A stretch of DNA of 64,000 bases from Psychrobacter sp. UBA5136 (GTDB taxonomy: Bacteria; Pseudomonadota; Gammaproteobacteria; Pseudomonadales; Moraxellaceae). Position 1 is the stretch's first letter. The number at the start of each line of letters is the position of its first letter. Below the pieces are notes generated by a model, which saw only the letters and a list, made by a program, of their open reading frames with translations, searched no databases and was not told the origin of the DNA. The position numbers were made by a program, and so were the translations under genes. The stretch covers positions 25,194 to 89,193 of the forward strand of contig NZ_DHYG01000052.1 in NCBI RefSeq assembly GCF_002414005.1. Direction: 5' to 3'. Positions 57,353-64,000 of this stretch are shown here, piece by piece.

Positions 57353-58816
57353 TTAATATAAACGCTGATAGACAAATGGCTTTGCAAACTCAGCCGTATT
57401 ATTGATTAAATCTGCATTAATTTTATAACTACTAGCACTCATAGGCTGCCCGAGAAATGCGTGCGGGTCGGTAAACATTGAATTTGAGCTGTTAGCATTG
57501 GCTAGGTTATTTGCATCATTCATGAGCGCTTGGCTGTCTTGTATAAATTGCGCGCATATCGGCTGCTGCTCATCTTGAAAGATATATTGCAAAATAGTGA
57601 TTTGGCCACTCGCTGCTTGTGCTAATTGCGGAATGATTTGCTCAATAAGTGCCGTTTGCAATTGTTCAAGACTGTCTACTGACCATAAAAACGCATGACC
57701 CAATTGCGCATCAAGCCCTAGCGTTTGCGCGATGCGTTTATTTAAACCAGCTAGTAATTTAGCCAAGTCTATCGTTGCTGAATTATCTGCTTCTAAGCCT
57801 TGATTAAGATAAATCATAGGTAATAGTTCAGGCTCTGGCGGACAATCAATAAAGCGAAAGCGCCGACGTAAGGCCATATCAAGCGGCGCTAATGAGTGAT
57901 CTTGGGTGTTCATGGTAGCATAAATATCGACGTTGGCAGGGACGCTAAAGGGCCGTCCCGAATAGGCCAAATTGACCGTCATCGCGTTTGCCATACCAGC
58001 GCGCTTATCGGCCTCAATCAAACTCAATAGCTCGCCAAAAACCCGAGAGACGTTAGCTCGATTAATCTCATCGATTAATATGGCATAACGCTGTTCGGGG
58101 TCGTTAGCAGCGCGCTGGCATAATTTTAAGAATGCCCCGTCTTGAATGGCATAATTCATTTGCGGCGCACTATTCGTTGTATGCTCGGACGCTGTCATGA
58201 CTGGGCGAATACCTTCGACAAACTCTTCATAACCGTAGGCTTGATGAAAGCTGACCATACTAAAGCGCTGCTGGCGAAACTCTTGCTTTTGGCTACTGTT
58301 TTCGCGCTGTACTTGCTGAAACTCGGCCAATTGCTGCGCTAAATCGCCTAATAAATCTATACTTTCTGGCAACAAATACCACGCGCCGCTAGGGTCTTTG
58401 TCAAAATAGGCTTGGCTAGCGCGGTTTTTATAACTCACCGTTTGTGAACTGCTAGGCGTATGCATTTGCAGCACAGACCAAGCGGTATTACTTAAGTTTT
58501 TATCACGCGCATTTTGCGCCGCTTTACTAAGAAAAAACTCATGATTGATAATTTCTGGCACCTTAATCAAGTCTTGCTTTTTTGATTTAAAATCCAAAAA
58601 TATCAAGCAAACAACGTCACGCCAGCTTAACGATTGCAGCAGCTGCGCCAATAATTGCTCATCATTTACGCGCGGCAAATCATCGGTATATTGCTTAGCG
58701 ATTTGCAGCAAACGATAAGTTTTACCCGTACCAGCGACGCCCGTATAGATGATATTGGTTGGTATGTAAGGAGATATATCAGGCATAGCGTTATCCAGCA
58801 TCGCATTGTCTAGCAT
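57353..58816 (-). CDS. mcrB: McrB-like AAA+ GTPase of a type IV restriction system
   Basis: A 487-residue AAA+ motor. Walker A GVAGTGKTYR is at residues 26-35, the McrB-type FHQAYGYEEFVEGIRPV follows at 190, Walker B is ILIDEINRANVSRVFGEL, and the GTP-specific signature is ATMNTQDHSLAPLD with arginine finger RRRFRF. Its N-terminus is only about 20 residues, so the usual modified-base recognition domain is missing there. Instead about 150 residues are inserted between Walker A and FHQ (residues 42-185). The true start may be ATG 58786 because the first ten residues are a MLDNA MLDNA repeat. Confidence 0.88.
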   Translation of the reverse strand: MLDNAMLDNAMPDISPYIPTNIIYTGVAGTGKTYRLLQIAKQYTDDLPRVNDEQLLAQLLQSLSWRDVVCLIFLDFKSKKQDLIKVPEIINHEFFLSKAAQNARDKNLSNTAWSVLQMHTPSSSQTVSYKNRASQAYFDKDPSGAWYLLPESIDLLGDLAQQLAEFQQVQRENSSQKQEFRQQRFSMVSFHQAYGYEEFVEGIRPVMTASEHTTNSAPQMNYAIQDGAFLKLCQRAANDPEQRYAILIDEINRANVSRVFGELLSLIEADKRAGMANAMTVNLAYSGRPFSVPANVDIYATMNTQDHSLAPLDMALRRRFRFIDCPPEPELLPMIYLNQGLEADNSATIDLAKLLAGLNKRIAQTLGLDAQLGHAFLWSVDSLEQLQTALIEQIIPQLAQAASGQITILQYIFQDEQQPICAQFIQDSQALMNDANNLANANSSNSMFTDPHAFLGQPMSASSYKINADLINNTAEFAKPFVYQRLY

Positions 58817-59184
58817 AAGAAAATCACGGAAAAATACTTTAGCCGCGTTAAAACCTGACTATTATAACGTGTATTACTATAACCTGTATTACGTGACCCG
58901 CTAACGTTAAGCGACCTCGCAGGAATAACTGGCCTAACAGACAGTGGCGTTATTTCTCGCCTCTACGATATCGTTACCTTACTCATATTTCATAAGCGCG
59001 GTAGTTCATGTTAATAATAGTAGCGATACGGCGCTTGATGTACCATAACTAAAATAGTTGTTAGGATAGACAAAATTCGCTAACTTATCCATCATCTCAA
59101 TATTTTTATCCCAGTAACAAAATATCAGCAGCAAAGCATCAGTAGTAAATATCGCAAATCCCACTTCAAATTAAGGAACGTTGT
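58817..59184. other. Divergent intergenic region between mcrB and the DUF4442 gene
   Basis: No gene recognised. It contains a short 15-bp tandem array at 58858-58902 and the promoters of both genes. Confidence 0.45.
58858..58902. repeat. Three 15-bp tandem units upstream of mcrB
   Basis: Units ACTATTATAACGTGT, ATTACTATAACCTGT and ATTACGTGACCCGCT are in exact 15-bp register. Confidence 0.55.
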
Positions 59185-59931
59185 ATGTCAGGATTATTAA
59201 AAAAACTCCCTAGCAAACTGAGCAACAAACTGCCAGCCAAGGTTTCTGACAACACCAAAGTGCCAGTCGAACAGCCAAATAGCACGCTAAAACCCATCAG
59301 CAACCAATTTACCAAGCTGCTATCTGTCACCAAATATTTGCCTGCGGGTGCGCGCGCCAGCATTTTATCGAAAGCCTTTGGCAAAGTAGTGCCGTATGTG
59401 GGCACAACGGGCATCTATTATGAGACCGTCGATCCCAATCAAGTGGTGGTCAGCTTAAACAATACTAAAGCGGTGCAAAATCATATTGGCTCAGTCCATG
59501 CCGTCGCCATTACCTTACTTGCTGAAACCGCGACCGGATTTATTTTGGGTTTAAACCTACCCTCTGACCGCGTATTATTGATTAAATCTTATTCGGTGAA
59601 TTTTTATCGCCCGATTAAAAAAGGTCAAATTGCCGCTGTGGCCTCATTGTCTGACGAGCAGCGTTTGGATATTTTAAATACGCCAAAAGGTGAGATGATC
59701 ATACCCTGCGTGATTCATGACCGTGAATCTGATAGCGAGCGCGACCCCATCGTCGTTGAAATGACCTGGGCTTGGATACCCAAATCTGAATTAGAAGCGC
59801 GCCGTCAAGGTAAAGCCGCTAAACAGTTAGAAAATGAGAATTTTGCAAATGAACAATCTAACAATGCCCAAACTGAGCGTGAAGAAGACAATTCGTCTTC
59901 TGAAGAAAACTTAGAGAGCAATGAATTGTAA
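59185..59931 (+). CDS. DUF4442 (hotdog-fold thioesterase-like) protein
   Basis: A 248-residue soluble protein. Residues about 60-210 fit the DUF4442/hotdog family: VVSLNNTKAVQNHIGSVHAVAITLLAETATGFILG, and later KSYSVNFYRPIKKGQIAAVASL. The His-containing NHIGSVHA helix is the likely catalytic centre. Probably an acyl-CoA thioesterase of unknown substrate. N- and C-terminal ends are low-complexity (K/S/P/N- and E/N/Q-rich). It is divergent from the McrBC operon. Confidence 0.8.
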   Translation: MSGLLKKLPSKLSNKLPAKVSDNTKVPVEQPNSTLKPISNQFTKLLSVTKYLPAGARASILSKAFGKVVPYVGTTGIYYETVDPNQVVVSLNNTKAVQNHIGSVHAVAITLLAETATGFILGLNLPSDRVLLIKSYSVNFYRPIKKGQIAAVASLSDEQRLDILNTPKGEMIIPCVIHDRESDSERDPIVVEMTWAWIPKSELEARRQGKAAKQLENENFANEQSNNAQTEREEDNSSSEENLESNEL

Positions 59932-59994
59932 TGGATTAAAAAAACGATGACACCTAAAAATGGATTTAGAAAACATCATAATAAGGAGACAGCC

Positions 59995-60483
59995 ATGTCG
60001 AAATATATCAATAAATTGACGACCAATTTATCTAAAGCGGTGCTGATTAGCGCCTGCTCACTAGGCGTTGCAGTTAGTGCCAATGCGGCACCAGCGACCA
60101 ATAACGTAGCCATTACCAAATCTAGTCCTGTGTTTCTTGGTGACGGTGGCAATTATCCGTTTTCAGAAGCGGTACGGGTCGGCGACACCTTATACATGTC
60201 AGGCCAAATTGGTTTTAAAGACGGCAAATTGGTCAAAGGCGGCGTCAAAGCCGAAGCCAAACAAGCGCTCGATAATATTAATGAAACCTTATTAAAGTAT
60301 GGCTACCAAAAGTCAGACATCGTCAAATGTATGGCGATGCTGACTGACATGGACGACTTTGATGACTTTAATAAAGTCTATAAAGCAGAACTGGCGAAGC
60401 CTTATCCTGTGCGCTCAGCCTTTGGTGTCGCAGAGCTAGCCGCGGGCGCAAGCGTCGAAATAGAATGTATCGCCGCAAAATAG
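59995..60483 (+). CDS. RidA-family protein with a signal peptide
   Basis: A 162-residue protein from ATG 59995, which has AGGAG upstream. The first 32 residues look like a Sec signal (LSKAVLISACSLGVAVSANAA). The RidA/YjgF domain follows: SEAVRVGDTLYMSGQIGF, then NINETLLKYGYQKSDIVKCMAMLTDMDDFDDFNKVY and PVRSAFGVAELAAGASVEIECIA. Cytoplasmic RidA hydrolyses reactive enamines; here the export signal makes a periplasmic role likely. Long start at 59947 rejected on ribosome site grounds. Confidence 0.87.
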   Translation: MSKYINKLTTNLSKAVLISACSLGVAVSANAAPATNNVAITKSSPVFLGDGGNYPFSEAVRVGDTLYMSGQIGFKDGKLVKGGVKAEAKQALDNINETLLKYGYQKSDIVKCMAMLTDMDDFDDFNKVYKAELAKPYPVRSAFGVAELAAGASVEIECIAAK

Positions 60484-60524
60484 CCGCGCTATAAAAGTAC
60501 TTATAGGTAAAATATTTATTACTG

Positions 60525-62066
60525 TTAACCAAGAATAGCGTCATCAGTTAGGGCGCTTTCTTTGGTTACGCGTAGTACTTCTTCTAAGGTCGTTCGCCCT
60601 TCTATCACTTTACGTAGTCCATCAGCGCGTATCGATGGCGTTTGCTGGCGGGCGTACTCTTCTAACTCGTATTCAGCCGTATTACTATGAATCATGCGGC
60701 GCAAGGTATCGTCAATCGGCACCACTTCATAGATTGCCGTTCGCCCCTTAAAACCTGAATTATTACATTTATCACAGCCAACGGGTCTGGGCAGGTTAAT
60801 CGCTGTTTCCGTTAAACTTTTCGCATTTGTCGTCATACCAATTTCAGTAAATAATTTAACCTGTTCGCTATCGGCAGCTTGCCAGTCATGACAATGTGTG
60901 CATAACGTCCGCACTAAGCGCTGGGCGACGACACCAATCAGCGATGACGACAGTAAAAATGGCTCAACGCCCATATCTTGCAGACGCGTCACCGCACCAA
61001 TAGCGGTATTGGTATGCAGCGTGGATAATACCAAATGTCCAGTAAGCGACGCTTGTACAGCAATTTCAGCGGTTTCTAAATCTCGAATTTCACCAACCAT
61101 GACCACGTCTGGGTCTTGGCGTAACATGGCGCGCAAACTTTTCGCAAAGGTCATATCGACTTTATTATTGACCTGCGTTTGCCCAATGCCATCGAGCTGA
61201 AACTCAATCGGATCTTCAGCGGTTAAGATATTGCGCGTCTGGTCGTTCAAATCCGTTAATGCAGAATATAGCGTGGTGGTTTTACCTGAACCCGTTGGTC
61301 CCGTTACCAAAATAATGCCATGCGGACGATGGATTAAACGTTTAAGCTCGGTGTAGTCATTATCAGAGAGTCCAAGGTACGTCATATTGAGACGACCAGC
61401 TTGTTTATCGAGCAGGCGCATCACCACCCGCTCGCCAAAGCTTGACGGCAGTGTTGATACCCGCACATCGACCTCACGCCCTGCTAAGCGCAAGCTAATA
61501 CGTCCATCTTGCGGTATGCGCTTTTCGGCGATATCCAGTTTGGCCATGACTTTGATACGCGAGACCAGTAACGGCGCTAATTGGCGCTTTGGGGTGATGA
61601 TTTCTTTTAGCTCGCCATCAACACGAAAGCGCACCACTAAGCGCTTCTCAAAAGTTTCAATGTGAATATCAGAAGCATTTAGACGAATCGCTTCGGACAA
61701 TAACGCGTTAATCAAACGAATAATCGGCGCATCGTCTTGCTGATCCATCAAATCTTCTGTTTCAGGGACGCTATCGGCCAAGCTATCAAGATCAGGATGG
61801 TCTTCAAGCCCAGCAGCAATATGCTGCGACTCGCCCGTGTTACCAGCATAAGCGGCATTCATGCGTTTTTCGAAATCTTCAATGCTTATACTTTCATAAT
61901 TTGGCACACCGCGTACGCCTTGCTGCTGTAAAAAACGCACCGCCTCATTAATGGCGGACAATGGCGTAGTTTTGGTCAACACCAAGGTCGGCGGCAACTC
62001 AGGATCAATAGCAAGAATGGCCAAAAGTTGATGGCGTTTTGCAAAACTGTACGGCAGCTGCAGCAT
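60525..62066 (-). CDS. gspE: Type II secretion ATPase GspE
   Basis: A 513-residue secretion ATPase. Domain order: N-terminal region (LSAINEAVRFLQQQ), then the ATPase core with Asp box (SDIHIETFE), Walker A GPTGSGKTT, Walker B DPDVVMVGEIRD, His box TGHLVLSTLHTN, and the C-metal domain CTHCHDW and CDKCNNSGFKGRTAIYEV. It powers the T2SS pseudopilus with GspF and GspG found at 48.9-51 kb. Alternative: PilB; the GRTAIYE tail and short N-terminus favour GspE. Confidence 0.9.
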   Translation of the reverse strand: MLQLPYSFAKRHQLLAILAIDPELPPTLVLTKTTPLSAINEAVRFLQQQGVRGVPNYESISIEDFEKRMNAAYAGNTGESQHIAAGLEDHPDLDSLADSVPETEDLMDQQDDAPIIRLINALLSEAIRLNASDIHIETFEKRLVVRFRVDGELKEIITPKRQLAPLLVSRIKVMAKLDIAEKRIPQDGRISLRLAGREVDVRVSTLPSSFGERVVMRLLDKQAGRLNMTYLGLSDNDYTELKRLIHRPHGIILVTGPTGSGKTTTLYSALTDLNDQTRNILTAEDPIEFQLDGIGQTQVNNKVDMTFAKSLRAMLRQDPDVVMVGEIRDLETAEIAVQASLTGHLVLSTLHTNTAIGAVTRLQDMGVEPFLLSSSLIGVVAQRLVRTLCTHCHDWQAADSEQVKLFTEIGMTTNAKSLTETAINLPRPVGCDKCNNSGFKGRTAIYEVVPIDDTLRRMIHSNTAEYELEEYARQQTPSIRADGLRKVIEGRTTLEEVLRVTKESALTDDAILG

Positions 62067-62091
62067 AAAGACGACCTAATGAGTGGTTAAT

Positions 62092-62163
62092 TTAAAAAAG
62101 AACTTAAAAAACAACTTATAAAATAACTTTGAAAATGGCTTTGAAAACAGTCTTGAAAACACA
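62092..62163. repeat. Six 12-bp tandem units upstream of gspE
   Basis: Units start at 62092, 62104, 62116, 62128, 62140 and 62152, drifting from TTAAAAAAGAAC to CTTGAAAACACA. They lie just 5' of the gspE ATG. Confidence 0.75.
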
Positions 62164-62219
62164 ATCTAATACATTCTAAAAAACACTACTGACCTGACTA
62201 TTTAAAGCCGCCTGCCTAA

Positions 62220-62400
62220 ATCGTTAAACTGGATGAACTACCCGCTACCTTAGAGGTAGGGGTTTCTTAGGTAATACCCATACTTGATACGGTATTCTGT
62301 ATCAGCGGTTAGGTAAATTGACTAAGCTAACTCCGTCGCACCGACGGTTTTGAGTGTGGCCAGTTTCAAACCCTCATTGAGAATGTTGATACTGGCGTTA
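62220..62400 (-). ncRNA. Candidate omega RNA/right end of the TnpB element
   Basis: By analogy with IS200/IS605 elements the guide RNA would run off the 3' end of tnpB into the right end. Here the region beyond the stop has a CTACCT-TAG-AGGTAG hairpin (62245-62259) and a TGATAC...GTATCA hairpin (about 62284-62305). The boundaries and expression are inferred. Confidence 0.35.
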
Positions 62401-63573
62401 ATGTCCCGATCATTGGTTTGCAAACAACTAGGGCAATCCCATGATCGCAATGACAAGGGTAATTCAGCCTTGGTCAGCAAGTGGTTGCAGCCTGAGCAGG
62501 TTTTAGAGGATGGATACCATCGGTCAATTTTAACAAGCGTTTTGCCATACCATTCCGCTTTATAAGCAAGCATGGTGGTGAATGTTGACCATGAACTGTC
62601 TGATATGGCTTTGGCGAGTTTATGGTTCTTAACCATACCCTTGACGTTTAAATCCTCTATGGCAATCACATCGTGGTTTTTGATGAGATTAAATGAGAGT
62701 TTGTGTAGAAAGTCAGTGCGGCTATTGGTTATTTTCTCATAAACTTTAGCAACTTTAAATTTTTGCTTTTGATAATTGCGACTGTCACTCAGTTTGCGAT
62801 TAGCAAGTTCGGCAACTGCTCTACGTTTGGTTAAAATCTTTTGTGCGCGAGCTAATTTGTCTTGCAACTTCGATAAAAACTTAGGATTAGCTACTTTAGT
62901 CCCGTCCGATAAGACGATGAAGTCAGTTAATCCTAAATCAATACCGATGTTAGAGTGTGTTTTTGGTAGTGGTGCGGCAATGGTTTTAACCAATAAGCTG
63001 ACATAGTATTTGCCTGATGGAGTTCTACTGATGGTAGCGCTCTTAATCAAACCGTTTATTTTATTCGGGAATTTAGCAGAGATATGGCCAATCTTAGGCA
63101 GTTTAACGGTGTTGTTTGTGATCGCCACTGTGCCCTTTTGGTTGTTTGTAGTGTAGCTATCGCGTTGCCCTTTTTTCTTGAACTTGGGGAAGCCTGTGCC
63201 GTTTTTAAAGAACGACTGATAGGCTTTTTGCAAATGACGTTCAACTTTAGACAATGCCAGGCTATCGACCTCTTGTAGCCACTCAAACTCTTTTTTATAC
63301 TGAGCAGGGTAGTTTTTGAGGGTTGTTTTAGCTTCTTTATAGTGCTCAATCTTATCGCTAAGCATCTTATTCCAAATAAAGCGCACACAGCCGAATGACT
63401 TGGCAAAGAATACTTGCTGGTCAATGGTCGGATATAGTCTGACTTTATAGGCTTTTAAGATTTGCTTTGGCATCGCTGCTTGTTGTTAATAAGTGGTATG
63501 ATTATTAATTATAATACCATAGGTAGTAAGGACTGCTACCAATAACGCATTCATCTCGCTACTTTAGAAGTAG
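62243..63573 (-). mobile_element. TnpB-only IS200/IS605-type element
   Basis: The tnpB gene is flanked by two related end hairpins, CGCTACCTTAGAGGTAGGGG (62243) and CGCTACTTTAGAAGTAGGGG (63557), typical of subterminal palindromes of IS200/IS605-family ends. No tnpA is present. Exact ends and target tetranucleotide not determined. Confidence 0.6.
62322..63473 (-). CDS. tnpB: TnpB, IS200/IS605-type RNA-guided nuclease
   Basis: A 383-residue protein, a full-length TnpB/OrfB. RuvC residues are intact: D179 in GIDLGLTDF, E273 in AIEDLNVKGM and D357 in NDRDINAS. The zinc ribbon cysteines are C326, C329, C347 and C350. It is about 30-40% like the TnpB at 7.3 kb by eye, so a different family member. 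No recombinase gene accompanies it. Confidence 0.93.
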   Translation of the reverse strand: MPKQILKAYKVRLYPTIDQQVFFAKSFGCVRFIWNKMLSDKIEHYKEAKTTLKNYPAQYKKEFEWLQEVDSLALSKVERHLQKAYQSFFKNGTGFPKFKKKGQRDSYTTNNQKGTVAITNNTVKLPKIGHISAKFPNKINGLIKSATISRTPSGKYYVSLLVKTIAAPLPKTHSNIGIDLGLTDFIVLSDGTKVANPKFLSKLQDKLARAQKILTKRRAVAELANRKLSDSRNYQKQKFKVAKVYEKITNSRTDFLHKLSFNLIKNHDVIAIEDLNVKGMVKNHKLAKAISDSSWSTFTTMLAYKAEWYGKTLVKIDRWYPSSKTCSGCNHLLTKAELPLSLRSWDCPSCLQTNDRDINASINILNEGLKLATLKTVGATELA

Positions 63574-63810
63574 GGGCTTTCTGCGCGGTTTTTGGTAAAG
63601 ATTATCAGTAAGCGCCTATGAGTTTGTTATAATAACATTTTGTTTTATACAAGTAGCAAGGCTTTCATATGATTTATCGCTTCGTCGCTTAAGCATCAGT
63701 ATGATGAGGCTCAAGACAGCACAAGCATCTATTTATCCTATGATGACTAGGGCGTGTCTTCAATTGGATAAGCCATAAATAATAGTTACAATACCGCATC
63801 TATTGAGACG
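63474..63810. other. Left end of TnpB element and gap to the next IS
   Basis: Contains a TGGTAT...ATACCA palindrome (63494-63519), a GGTAG...CTACC hairpin (63522-63540) and the end palindrome at 63559-63573, then AT-rich sequence with no gene. A possible IS5-type left end (AGGGCGTGTCTTC) starts near 63749. Confidence 0.4.
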
Positions 63811-64000
63811 ATGCGAGAAGTACAAGTCATGGCAAGAACAGCACTAACAGATACGCTTTGGGATCAACTTCAATCAACAATGACAAAGCATGGCTGCTAT
63901 CAAACTCAAAACAGTCGAGAGGTCATGGAAGCCATACTGTGGAAACTACGCACAGGCGCGCCTTGGCGTGACATACCTGAAGAGTTATGTTCGTGGAAAA
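63750..64000 (+). mobile_element. Start of an IS5-family element, cut by the window edge
   Basis: The transposase N-terminus below and the preceding GGGCGTGTCTTCAATTGG are consistent with the left end of an IS5-type element. The right end lies outside the window. Confidence 0.5.
63811..64000 (+). CDS. IS5-family transposase, N-terminal fragment in window
   Basis: An open frame from ATG 63811 or 63829 to the window end reads MARTALTDTLWDQLQSTM, then REVMEAILWKLRTGAPWRDIPEEL, the start of IS5/IS1031-type transposases (DUF4096-like). No stop occurs before base 64000. The rest, including the DDE residues, is outside the window. Confidence 0.75.
   Translation, partial: MREVQVMARTALTDTLWDQLQSTMTKHGCYQTQNSREVMEAILWKLRTGAPWRDIPEELCSWK

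Overview
The window looks like a chromosomal segment of a Psychrobacter-like member of the Moraxellaceae. The grounds are moderate GC content, asparagine/glutamine-rich insertions in housekeeping proteins (RNase E, MutS, homoserine dehydrogenase), the divergent bamE/fur and rluC/rne pairs, the runs dsbC-hom and mutS-fdxA, and type II secretion genes that are scattered rather than in one operon. The species call is inference from gene content; no database was searched.

Layout. 1-2.4 kb: 3' end of pilU, then fur and bamE divergent, and rnfH. 2.5-6.5 kb: an NSS-like membrane protein, cytochromes c4 and c5, and the GTPase engB. 6.6-8.6 kb: an IS607-type element whose recombinase has three in-frame stops while its TnpB is intact. 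8.6-16 kb: HAD phosphatase, rluC, a 1.2 kb leader and a very long rne. 16-24.3 kb: DUF808 protein, dsbC-like lipoprotein, hom, thiolase, two DUF2382 stress-type proteins and a MliC-like lipoprotein. 24.4-31.2 kb: secA, mutS, fdxA. 31.4-42.8 kb: a type IV pilus block with a pilin O-oligosaccharyltransferase, convergent pilins (one with a sigma-54-like promoter) and the minor-pilin operon fimT-pilV-pilW-pilX-pilY1-pilE-pilE. 43-50 kb: comF, pldA, dsbD with an upstream stand-alone copy of its N-terminal domain, gspG, gspF. 51-64 kb: accessory stretch with an unknown protein, an AraC regulator, an IS5-family element, tRNAs Pro/Arg/His, an McrBC restriction system, a DUF4442 protein, an exported RidA, gspE, a TnpB-only IS200/IS605-type element, and the start of another IS5-family transposase cut by the window edge.

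How the parts work together. PilU, the major and minor pilins, PilY1 and the glycosyltransferase belong to type IV pili. GspE/F/G belong to type II secretion. DsbC-like, DsbD, stand-alone nDsbD and the two cytochromes c form an envelope redox set. McrBC and the two TnpB nucleases are the defence and mobile components.

The strongest unexplained signals are non-coding. Degenerate tandem arrays of 12-16 bp period recur between genes, and a dispersed inverted-repeat family has three copies. The nine-unit 15-bp array upstream of secA also reads as a pentapeptide-repeat-like peptide. No CRISPR array was seen and no clearly new multigene system was identified.
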